The notes beneath the pieces are model-generated. The model had not been told where the DNA came from. It saw nothing but the letters and a program-made list of their open reading frames with translations, and made no database searches. Shown here in pieces: positions 39,290 to 47,030 of a stretch of DNA of 64,000 nucleotides (position 1 is the stretch's first letter; each line of letters begins with the position of its first letter). Location of the stretch: the NCBI RefSeq assembly GCF_007859315.1, contig NZ_VOHA01000006.1, positions 1 through 64,000 on the forward strand, read 5' to 3'. Both the position numbers and the translations under genes were made by a program. The stretch is from Reyranella sp. CPCC 100927 (GTDB taxonomy: Bacteria > Pseudomonadota > Alphaproteobacteria > Reyranellales > Reyranellaceae).

Positions 39290-40120
39290 CTAGGCTTGAG
39301 ACGACTGTCGCAACGTCCCGTCTTCAGGGACCAACGTCAGCCCACACGCCCGACGGATGGCGATCTGAACCGGCGAGGGTGGCAATGCCGGATCGAATGC
39401 GCCCGCTGGCAGCAGCGGCGGCTGCGCCATGAAGCGCGGCTGCTGGCCTCGGTGCGATTGCGCGGCGTGAACGAGGAACGGGTGGCACAGGTAGACGGTG
39501 CCTGCCGAACCCGTTGCCAGTTCAACCGCACAATCTTCCGTCGACGCATAGCCATCGGCGGAGATCTGCCTGAGCGTCGCGCCGGCATCGCCGTAGGGCA
39601 TCAACTGACGCGCAATGGCGCCGTGCGAGCCTTTGCGGATCCGCGTGGGCGCATCATCAGGGCCGACATCCGAGAACAGGAAGAGCATCAGCAAGGCGCG
39701 TCCGCGGCTCGTCACATTGGCGCGCCATTCCATGAAGTCCGGATTGTCGGAGCCGAAGCTCACGTCGATGTGCCAGCCGTCGTCACCAGGGGCCTGTGGT
39801 GAAGGAAAGCGGATCGGAAAGGTCCCAAGGCCTTTGGGCGCAAGCCAGCGACCACTGCCGACGAGTTGATCATAGGCTTGGTGCAGGCGCGGCGTGTTGG
39901 CGGCTTCGATGAAGGGGCGCGACGCCTTGGATGCCACCCGAACGACGGGATGAATCCAGTTTTCGGGTTCGTCCGGCGACAGGCCAATGTCGGCCCACAA
40001 CGCGTCCCGGCATTGCTCCGCAAGCTGCGTGCTGAAAGCCGTCTCGACTTTGACGAATCCGTCGTCGATGAAGCTCTGGACCTGACGCGAAGTCAGGCCG
40101 GTGTGCTCGATTTCGGGCAT
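39290..40120 (-). CDS. Phytanoyl-CoA dioxygenase (PhyH) family protein
   Basis: The 276-residue protein looks like an iron(II)/2-oxoglutarate oxygenase: WHIDVSF gives the HxD ligands and CHPFLVHAAQ the distal histidine. Such enzymes hydroxylate an acyl-CoA or small molecule. It lies 175 bases downstream of trpF in the same direction. The substrate is unknown. Confidence 0.8.
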   Translation of the reverse strand: MPEIEHTGLTSRQVQSFIDDGFVKVETAFSTQLAEQCRDALWADIGLSPDEPENWIHPVVRVASKASRPFIEAANTPRLHQAYDQLVGSGRWLAPKGLGTFPIRFPSPQAPGDDGWHIDVSFGSDNPDFMEWRANVTSRGRALLMLFLFSDVGPDDAPTRIRKGSHGAIARQLMPYGDAGATLRQISADGYASTEDCAVELATGSAGTVYLCHPFLVHAAQSHRGQQPRFMAQPPLLPAGAFDPALPPSPVQIAIRRACGLTLVPEDGTLRQSSQA

Positions 40121-40295
40121 TGCACAGTCTCCGCTCGGCCGCCGTGTCAGCGCAGCCGTTGTGATCAGGGGGCGCGGATGCGCCGGAACGACCTGGGTCG
40201 TTCAGATCAGCGCGAAGACTGTGGACATGAACATCATGGCGGGAGCGTATACGGAAGCAGAAAGGCGGAATCAAGATGGGCACGACAGCGCGTGG

Positions 40296-40931
40296 TCAGA
40301 GCCCGCGCAACAGTTCCTCGATCATGGCTGGATCCTTCTCCCCCGGCGCGCGTTCGACGGCCGAAGAGAGGTCCACGCGCACGGCGCCGGACAGCGTGAT
40401 GGCTTGCCTCACGTTCGTCGCGTTCAGACCACCCGCCAGAAACCAGGGCGTGGCAACGCTTTGTCCCGGCAAGAGCGTCCAGTCGAAGGTGGCCGCATTG
40501 CCGCCGGGAAGCGCGGCGCCTGTGGGCGGGGCGGCATCGAACAAGAAATAGTCCGCGACACCCTCGTGCGCTCTCACAGTGTCGAAATCCTCCGCCGTGG
40601 CAATGGGAACGGCGCGGATGATGGGCGTTTTCCATCTGGCTTTCAGATCCGCCGCCCGTCGGGGTGGTTCCTTGCCGTGCAACTGGATGAGGTCGGGCAC
40701 AAAGAGCCGGAAGATTTCTTCGAACAAGGCGTCATCGGCGTCGACCGTCACCACGGCGCTCTTCATGCCGAGTGGTACGTGCTGGGAGAGTGCGGCCGCC
40801 TGCTCGGGTGACACATAGCGCGGGGAGGGCCGGTAAACGTTGAAGCCCACATAGGCGGCACCGCCCCTGGCGGCGGCTTCCAGTGCCTCCGTCGTCTTCA
40901 CCCCGCAGATTTTGACTTCGACTTTCGCCAT
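40296..40931 (-). CDS. trpF: Phosphoribosylanthranilate isomerase
   Basis: The 211-residue TIM-barrel enzyme catalyses the third step of tryptophan synthesis. KICGVKT at the start carries the catalytic cysteine, LIQLHG and the FDA motif carries the catalytic aspartate, and LAGGLNATNV binds phosphate. The family motif G-V-D-V-S-S-G-V-E is altered to VRVDLSSAVE. It is not next to trpB or trpA, so it may be a moved or second copy. Confidence 0.8.
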   Translation of the reverse strand: MAKVEVKICGVKTTEALEAAARGGAAYVGFNVYRPSPRYVSPEQAAALSQHVPLGMKSAVVTVDADDALFEEIFRLFVPDLIQLHGKEPPRRAADLKARWKTPIIRAVPIATAEDFDTVRAHEGVADYFLFDAAPPTGAALPGGNAATFDWTLLPGQSVATPWFLAGGLNATNVRQAITLSGAVRVDLSSAVERAPGEKDPAMIEELLRGL

Positions 40932-40940
40932 GTTCCCATC

Positions 40941-41078
40941 CTAGTCCCTGCTATCGCTTGAGCGTGACTCGGAACTGTCTTCCCGAGCGCCCCTTCGACA
41001 GGCTCAGGAGAGGGATCTTTCGATGCAGACGCACCCGTGCGTCACTTGCAGAAGATCCCTCGCTGCGCTCGGGATGAC
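40941..41078. repeat. Family A repeat copy 4, inverted loop and embedded extra repeat
   Basis: Left flank CTAGTCCC and CTATCGCTTGAGCGTGACTC match the extended copy. The inner arms run from 40977 to 41078. The loop is in the opposite orientation to the other copies, and one arm is interrupted by CCCTTCGACAGGCTCAGG, a different common short repeat. Confidence 0.75.
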
Positions 41079-41139
41079 GGCTGTATCCGTGACCCAAACG
41101 GCGGGCCCACAGCGGATTCCGTCGATTGGCCCCATGCCC

Positions 41140-41223
41140 CCGGGAGCGCGGGCGTCCCGCCCGCTCACGTCAAGCGAAAGCAGAGCTTTCGCCTTGATGC
41201 GGGCCAGAGGCCCGCGCTCCCAG
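41140..41223. repeat. Family B hairpin repeat, full copy
   Basis: Outer arms GGGAGCGCGGGCGTCCCGCC and GGCCCGCGCTCCC, with an inner hairpin GCGAAAGC and GCTTTCGC. It lies directly after the sugar permease stop codon. Confidence 0.8.
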
Positions 41224-41230
41224 GGTGGCT

Positions 41231-42217
41231 CTAGGTTGCGGCGTCGGGTGTCGTGCGGGCGGCTTCGCGGATGCGCCGCCGCTCGCGGAACGAGTCCCAT
41301 TGCTGATCGACCAGGACGCCGACCAGGATGACCGTGCCCATCACGGCGAAGTTGAGCGAGGACGGGATGCCCAGCAGGTTGACGAGGTTCTGGAGCACCT
41401 GGAGCAGGATCGTGCCGAGAATGACGCCGACGATCGAGCCCTCGCCGCCGCGCAGCGAGAAGCCGCCGAGAACCGCGGCGGCGATCGCATAGAGCTCGTA
41501 GAAGTTCGCATGCGAGGAGGGCGATACCGATCGCGTGTACATCGCGAAGAAGATGGCCGCGATGGTCGTCAGTGCGGCGCAGATCACGTAGGCCGCGATG
41601 GTCACCGCACCCGTGCGGATGCCCGAGAACTTGGCGGCTTCCTCGTTCTTGCCGACGGCGAAGAGGTAACGGCCGAACACCGAACGATGCAGCACGATCC
41701 AGGCGATCACGGCCACCACCGCCAGGACGAACACCGACGTCGGGATGCCCCAGGGCCGCGCGACGAAGAAATCGAGACCGGGATAGGTGGTGCCGAACGG
41801 AAAGCCCGCGGTGGCGTCGGCCGTATAACCCCGCGACGCACCGCGGTAGATGAGCAGGCCGCAGAGCGTCACCACGAAGGGCTGGATATGCAGCTTGGCG
41901 ATCAGCAGCCCGTGGGCGAGACCCAGCAGCAGGCCGATGCCCATGACGATCGCCGCGGCCAGCGGCCAGGGCACGCCCAGCCGGCCGACCATGTCGACGA
42001 AGAGCACACCCAGCAGCGCGATCATCGAACCGACGGAGAGTTCGATGCCGCCGGTGATGATGACGAAGCCCTGGGCGATCGAAAACAGGCCGAACAGGGC
42101 AATGAGATTGGCCGTGTTGGCGAGGTTGTTGGGCGACAGGAACAGCGGGTTGAGGAGATAGACGCCAAGACCGACGACGAGGATCAGGATCAGCAGGCCC
42201 AGGTCTTTCTTGGTCAC
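41231..42217 (-). CDS. Sugar ABC transporter permease, RbsC type
   Basis: This 328-residue inner-membrane protein has eight to ten hydrophobic segments and the family phrase GGIELSVGSMIAL. It moves a pentose or related sugar. A GTG start at 42217 overlaps the ATPase stop as GTGA, so the two are translationally coupled. Confidence 0.85.
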   Translation of the reverse strand: MTKKDLGLLILILVVGLGVYLLNPLFLSPNNLANTANLIALFGLFSIAQGFVIITGGIELSVGSMIALLGVLFVDMVGRLGVPWPLAAAIVMGIGLLLGLAHGLLIAKLHIQPFVVTLCGLLIYRGASRGYTADATAGFPFGTTYPGLDFFVARPWGIPTSVFVLAVVAVIAWIVLHRSVFGRYLFAVGKNEEAAKFSGIRTGAVTIAAYVICAALTTIAAIFFAMYTRSVSPSSHANFYELYAIAAAVLGGFSLRGGEGSIVGVILGTILLQVLQNLVNLLGIPSSLNFAVMGTVILVGVLVDQQWDSFRERRRIREAARTTPDAAT

Positions 42218-43770
42218 GCCTTTGCTCCCTCATCGTCGATGCCGCGGCCCACCGCGAGCATGAGCACGTTTTCCTCGCTGAACTGATCGCGCCTCAGCAT
42301 CCCGGAAATGCATCCCTCGTGCATGACCGCAATGCGGTCGGAAACGCCGATCACCTCCTCCATATCGGAAGAGATCATCAGCACCGCCACGCCGGCGTCC
42401 GCCAGTCCGCGCATGAGCCGGTAGATTTCGAACTTCGCCCCGATGTCGATGCCGCGGGTCGGCTCGTCGAGAATGATCACCCGCGGATTCATCGCCAGCC
42501 ACTTGGCCAGCGCCACCTTCTGCTGGTTGCCGCCCGACAGGGCGCCGGTGCGCACCGTCACGTCGGGCGTGCGGATATCGAGGTCGATCTTGCTCTGCTC
42601 GGCGCGCCGCACCTCGGCGGCCGGCGAGACGAGGCCGCCGCGCGCGTAGGCCTCGAGATTGGGCAAAGTGATGTTCTGGGCGATCGACATGTCGAGCAGG
42701 ATGCCCGCCTCCTTGCGGTTCTCCGGCACGAGGAAGATGCCGTGTCCGGTGGCGCTGCGGGTGCTCGTGATGGCAAGCGGGGTGCCGTCGAGGGCGACTG
42801 ACCCGCCATAGATCGGATCGATGCCGAAGATTGCCCGGGCCAGTTCGCTGCGGCCGGAGCCGACGAGCCCGGCGAGGCCCAGGATCTCGCCGCGGTGCAG
42901 ATCCAGGTCGACCGGATGGTGCGGATAGGCGGCTGTGCGCAGCGCGCGCACCGACAGCGCGACCTCGCCGCGTGGCGCGCCGGGCGCGGTGTAGACCACC
43001 TTGAGGTCGCGGCCGATCATCAGCCGGACAAGCTTCTGGTAGGTGGTTTCCGCGCGCTCCAGTTCACCCGCGAGCTGACCATCGCGCAGCACGATCACGC
43101 GATCGCAGGCACGTTCTATTTCGTGAAGCCGGTGCGAGATGAAGATGGTGGCGATACCGTCGGCCTTGAGGCCGTTGATGACCTCGAGCAGCTTCTCGGT
43201 CTCGCGCAACGGCAGGCTGGATGTCGGCTCGTCGAGGATGATCAGGCGCGCATCGTAGCTCAGGGCCTTGGCGATTTCGACGATCTGCTGTTGCGCCAGC
43301 GACAGCCGGCGCACGGGGACCTCGGGGCCGAAATTCGCGCCCAGCCGCTTGAGCAGCGGCGCCACCGCCGCCCGCTGCCGTTCCGTGTCGACGAGATTGA
43401 GGATGCCGTACCGGCGCGGTTCGCGGCCGATGAAGACGTTGGCGGCTACATCGAGGTTGTCGAAGAGATTGAGTTCCTGGTGGACGAAGGCGATGCCGGC
43501 GCCGATCGACTGGCCGACCGTCAAGGCTGCGCGCGGTTCACCGTCCACGTCGATCGTGCCGCGATCGGGCGCAATGACACCGCCCAGGATCTTCATCAAG
43601 GTCGACTTGCCGGCGCCGTTTTCGCCGACCAGGCCGATGACTTCGCCGCGACGGACCTCGAGGTCCAGCCCAGCCAGCGCGACGACGCCGGGATAGGATT
43701 TCCGCACGCCGCGAAGCCGCAGGAACGGCTGCTCGGCCAGCGGTGACGGCGAGGGCGTGGTGGCGGACAT
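42214..43770 (-). CDS. Sugar ABC transporter ATP-binding protein, RbsA type
   Basis: The 518-residue protein has two nucleotide-binding domains. The first has GENGAGKST, LSLAQQQIVEIAKAL and LIILDEPTSSL; the second has the degenerate Walker A GLVGSGRSEL typical of RbsA, LSGGNQQKVALAKWL and VIILDEPTRGIDIG. It energises sugar import with the overlapping permease and the binding protein upstream. Confidence 0.9.
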   Translation of the reverse strand: MSATTPSPSPLAEQPFLRLRGVRKSYPGVVALAGLDLEVRRGEVIGLVGENGAGKSTLMKILGGVIAPDRGTIDVDGEPRAALTVGQSIGAGIAFVHQELNLFDNLDVAANVFIGREPRRYGILNLVDTERQRAAVAPLLKRLGANFGPEVPVRRLSLAQQQIVEIAKALSYDARLIILDEPTSSLPLRETEKLLEVINGLKADGIATIFISHRLHEIERACDRVIVLRDGQLAGELERAETTYQKLVRLMIGRDLKVVYTAPGAPRGEVALSVRALRTAAYPHHPVDLDLHRGEILGLAGLVGSGRSELARAIFGIDPIYGGSVALDGTPLAITSTRSATGHGIFLVPENRKEAGILLDMSIAQNITLPNLEAYARGGLVSPAAEVRRAEQSKIDLDIRTPDVTVRTGALSGGNQQKVALAKWLAMNPRVIILDEPTRGIDIGAKFEIYRLMRGLADAGVAVLMISSDMEEVIGVSDRIAVMHEGCISGMLRRDQFSEENVLMLAVGRGIDDEGAKA

Positions 43771-43777
43771 GGCTTTA

Positions 43778-43862
43778 CCTGGGAGCGCGGGCCTGTGGCC
43801 CGCATCAGGCGAAAGCGATCCTTTCGCCTGACATGAGCGGGCGGGACGCCCGCGCTCCCAGG
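43778..43862. repeat. Family B hairpin repeat, full copy
   Basis: Outer arms CCTGGGAGCGCGGGC and GCCCGCGCTCCCAGG, inner arms GGCGAAAG and CTTTCGCC. It fills the gap between the binding-protein stop and the ATPase start inside the sugar operon, where it may alter relative expression. Confidence 0.85.
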
Positions 43863-43873
43863 AGTGCCTTAGC

Positions 43874-44833
43874 TTAGCGGGCGCTGGCGATCTTTGCCTT
43901 CAGGTCGGCCTCGAACGCCTCGACATTGGCTTTGTTGATCACTTTGGTCGGCACGATGATCAGCTTGTCCTGCGGCACGCCGGATTTGTCGCCCTCGAGA
44001 TACTTCGCCATCAGCTTCATGCCCTGATAGCCCCACTCGAAAGGCTGCTGCACGACGGTCGAAGCGAACGAGCCTTGCTTTACGGCGCCCAGGGTGACCG
44101 GATCCTCGTCGAACGCCACCACGGTGATCTTGCCGAGCTTGCCGGCGGCCTGCAGGGCCTCGTAGATCTTGGGCGGGTTGTAGGAATAGAACCCGACCAT
44201 GCAGTTGATTTCGGGCTTGGCCACCAGGACGTCATCGACATTGGTGCGCGCCTTGGTGAAATCCACGTCATCGCCGCGCACGTCGACCAGCTCGATGCCT
44301 TTGCCGGCGATGGCCTTCCTGAAGCCGGCGATGCGCTCCTTGGCGTTGTCGGCGCCGAGGAAGCCCACGAAGCCCATGCACTTGCCGGGCTTGCCGGCCA
44401 TCGCCTTGACCATCTCTTCGCCGGCCTGCACGCCGGCATCCGTGTTGGACGAGCCGAGATAGGCGATGCGCTTGGAGTCAGGCGCGTCCGAATCCGTCGT
44501 GAAGAGCGGGATCTGGGCGGCGATGCGGTTGAAGGCGTCGATGGAGTTCTTCGGGTCGGCGGACGAGATCATGATGGCGGCGACACCTGATGTGACGAGG
44601 TCATCCATCAGCGAATTCTGCGCCGCAGCGGTGCCCTGGGCGGGGTAGCGGAACTGCAACTGGTACTTCGGCAGTTCGCCCTGCGCCTTCTTCACGCCGG
44701 CCTCGGCCAGTTTCCAGAAGTCGGAAGACGCATTCACGACAAAGGCCAGCTTCTTCTTGTCCTGGGCCAGCGCCGGTCCGCCGAGGGCCAGGCTGGCTGC
44801 AGCCGCAGCGGCCAGCAGAAATTTATAGTGCAT
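43874..44833 (-). CDS. Sugar ABC transporter substrate-binding protein
   Basis: This 319-residue Peripla_BP_4 receptor has a signal peptide (KFLLAAAAAASLALGG, cleavage near ALA-Q) and LAFVVNASSDFWKLAEAGVKKA at the mature N-terminus. GAGGAA precedes the ATG at 44833. It is first in the operon binding protein, ATPase, permease. The substrate may be ribose, rhamnose or another sugar. Confidence 0.85.
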   Translation of the reverse strand: MHYKFLLAAAAAASLALGGPALAQDKKKLAFVVNASSDFWKLAEAGVKKAQGELPKYQLQFRYPAQGTAAAQNSLMDDLVTSGVAAIMISSADPKNSIDAFNRIAAQIPLFTTDSDAPDSKRIAYLGSSNTDAGVQAGEEMVKAMAGKPGKCMGFVGFLGADNAKERIAGFRKAIAGKGIELVDVRGDDVDFTKARTNVDDVLVAKPEINCMVGFYSYNPPKIYEALQAAGKLGKITVVAFDEDPVTLGAVKQGSFASTVVQQPFEWGYQGMKLMAKYLEGDKSGVPQDKLIIVPTKVINKANVEAFEADLKAKIASAR

Positions 44834-45191
44834 GTTTCCTCCAGTTGTTTTCTGACAAAGCCCATCAGGTTTGATCGCGTCGCGTGATGCACTTTCAGGA
44901 TGAAACGATAGCCGAGCGGGCAATGCCGGTGAAGGGATGTTGTGCCCCCGTGCGTGATCCCTGGCAGCGTCCGATGCACTGCGCATCGCCAAGATCCGTC
45001 GCGCACGATGCGAGACGCTTCAGGGTTCGACCCGGTGAATGCAGAGCATTCGCCTGTGCTCATCATGAAGTATTCAGCAGCACGCATTTTCCCGACAGGT
45101 CGCTGCTTGCGGGCGGCATCCGGCGGCGCTAATTGCTATTGCGAATGAGTTGCAAATTCTCTAAGAGCGCGGTATCGACGATCACCGGACG
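44834..45191. other. Divergent intergenic region
   Basis: This 358-base region would hold promoters for the sugar importer (minus) and for the ECF sigma factor (plus). An iron-box-like motif lies at 45131-45158. No gene is visible. Confidence 0.5.
45131..45158. promoter_or_regulatory. Iron-responsive (Fur/Irr-like) box candidate
   Basis: AATTGCTATTGCGAATGAG followed by TTGCAAATT forms a loose dyad with AATTGC and GCAAATT ends, similar to alphaproteobacterial iron boxes. It lies 34 bases upstream of the FecI-type sigma gene. Confidence 0.45.
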
Positions 45192-45716
45192 GTGACTGCG
45201 CGCCGGGGGTCATCGGTGTGGGATCTCCAGAAGCTTTTCATCAGACACGCACGGGAGATCGACCGCTTCCTGCGCCGCCGTGGTCATACGCCGCAGACCG
45301 CGGCTGACCTGACGCAAGACACCTTCGTCCGTGTGCTGAGCGCGGTGCCGCAGGGCACCGACGACAACCCCAGAGCTTACCTGCATCGCGTGGCGCGCAA
45401 TCTGTCGGTAGACTGGCAACGGCGCGAGCGGGTGGTGGCGTATGTCGACCCCGACGCGAACGACCTCCAGCAGTTCGTCGATCCGGCGCCGTCGGCGTTC
45501 GCCGTCGTCTATGACCGCCAGCGCCTCGCGATTGTCGAGAAGGCGATGCGGGAACTGCCGGACAAGACCCGGCAGGCGTTCGAACTGCATCGGCTGGGCG
45601 ACAAGACCCTGAAAGAGGTGGGGGCCGAACTGGGGCTGTCGACGTCGCGCACCTGGGCTCTGATCCGGCAGGCCTATCTGCATCTGCGCGCCCGGCTGAA
45701 CGAGGACGGGGTGTAG
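45192..45716 (+). CDS. ECF sigma factor, FecI type
   Basis: The 174-residue sigma factor has region 2 (AADLTQDTFVRVLS, YLHRVARNLSVDWQRR) and region 4 (LPDKTRQAFELHRLGDKTLKEVG). It is followed by FecR and FecA-type genes and would transcribe the receptor gene when the ferric siderophore is sensed. The start is uncertain: GTG at 45192 or GTG at 45216, the second with a better GGGGG site. Confidence 0.85.
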   Translation: MTARRGSSVWDLQKLFIRHAREIDRFLRRRGHTPQTAADLTQDTFVRVLSAVPQGTDDNPRAYLHRVARNLSVDWQRRERVVAYVDPDANDLQQFVDPAPSAFAVVYDRQRLAIVEKAMRELPDKTRQAFELHRLGDKTLKEVGAELGLSTSRTWALIRQAYLHLRARLNEDGV

Positions 45717-45724
45717 GGATGTCT

Positions 45725-45880
45725 TCCTCACCACGCAGTGGGGAGGTGCCCGAAGGGCGGAGGGGAGCCGACGTGGTCCACATTACCGAGACCACGTGAG
45801 GTCCCCCTCCGGCTCAGGTACTTCGACGCAAAGCGTCGAAGTACCGAATCGGGCACCTCCCCCAGCGAAGCTGGGGGAGG
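45725..45880. repeat. Family C hairpin repeat with a nested 13-bp hairpin
   Basis: The outer halves match the copy at 27.9 kb (CCACGCAGTGGGGAGGTGCC and CCTCCCCCAGCGAAGCTGGG). Inserted within is a perfect 13-base stem GGTACTTCGACGC / GCGTCGAAGTACC with loop AAA at 45817-45845. It lies between the sigma factor and FecR genes, where it may uncouple their expression. Confidence 0.75.
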
Positions 45881-45963
45881 AAAAACGGGGGGCTTGTTCG
45901 TTGCAGAGGGTGTAGGGCGCGTACTGTCGGGCGGCAGGCAGTGGCGTCGCCGGGCGGGAGCGG

Positions 45964-46920
45964 ATGACCCAGGAAGAAACGCCAGACGGCGAGCGTCTGT
46001 TCGAGGAAGCGCTCGACCTTGTCATTCGGCTGCAGGACGATCCTGCCAGCCCCGTCGCGCGCGAACTGGTGCAGCGCTGGCGCGCCCGCAGTCTCGCGCA
46101 TGAGGCCGCGTGGGCCGAGGTCGCCGAGATCCACGGCATGGCCGGCAAGGTCCTGGGCGACCGCACACGAGCGGCGCGGAGCCGGCGCGGCGTCTCGCGG
46201 CGGCGCGCGATCCTGGGCGGCACGTTGGCGCTGGCGGCCGTCGGTGCCGGCGCGCTCTACGGGCCGGCGCTGTTGCTACGCGCCCGGGCCGATCGCGTGA
46301 CGGCAACGGCGGAACTGCAGCGCATGACACTGCCCGACGGTAGCGTGGTGACCCTGGGGCCCGAGAGCGCCCTGCGGCTGGGCTTTTCGGCGACGGTGCG
46401 GCGGGTCGAACTGCTGGCCGGCATGGCGTTCTTCGAGGTGGTGAACGATCCTGCGCGTCCGTTTCAAACGGTGCTCGACGATCTCGTCGGCAGTGCACAG
46501 GCCGCAGCCTTCGATGTCTCCCGCGACGCCGGTTACGTGACCGTCGCGGTCGACCGTGGTGTCGTCGAGGTCGCCGCATCGGCGCCGGCCCGCCGCGAGC
46601 GGCTGGCCGCCGGCGAGTGGCTGACGCTTGACGAAAGTGGGCGGACCATCGTTCGCGGCAAGCGCGATGCAGGCCAGATCGGCGCCTGGCGCGAGGGCAT
46701 GATCGTGGCGGAACGCGAGACCATCGATGCCGTCGTCGCCCGCATCAGCCGCTGGCAGTCCGGGCGTGTCGTGATGGCCGATCCGCGGTTCGGTCACCGT
46801 CGCATCAGCGGCGTGTTCGACGTGAAGGACCCGGTCGCGGCGCTGGCCGCCGTCGTCGATCCGCACGGCGGCAAGGTGCGCCAGCTTTCGCCGTGGCTCA
46901 CGGTGATCTCGCCAATCTGA
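45964..46920 (+). CDS. FecR-type anti-sigma/transducer protein
   Basis: The 318-residue inner-membrane protein has an N-terminal cytoplasmic helical part (residues 10-65), a transmembrane segment (about 83-105) and a periplasmic FecR domain (about 110-205) with TLPDGSVVTLGPESALRL. A C-terminal secretin-like region binds the receptor N-terminus. It relays receptor occupancy to the sigma factor. GGGAG precedes the ATG. Confidence 0.85.
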   Translation: MTQEETPDGERLFEEALDLVIRLQDDPASPVARELVQRWRARSLAHEAAWAEVAEIHGMAGKVLGDRTRAARSRRGVSRRRAILGGTLALAAVGAGALYGPALLLRARADRVTATAELQRMTLPDGSVVTLGPESALRLGFSATVRRVELLAGMAFFEVVNDPARPFQTVLDDLVGSAQAAAFDVSRDAGYVTVAVDRGVVEVAASAPARRERLAAGEWLTLDESGRTIVRGKRDAGQIGAWREGMIVAERETIDAVVARISRWQSGRVVMADPRFGHRRISGVFDVKDPVAALAAVVDPHGGKVRQLSPWLTVISPI

Positions 46921-47030
46921 AAAAACATCAACACGGCGGAGAAAATCCGGCAGCGCCGTTCGTTTCACGGAACAAGGGGTGGCCGTCGCGACGGGTGCGC
47001 CCACCACAAGACGAACGGGAATGGTCGGCA

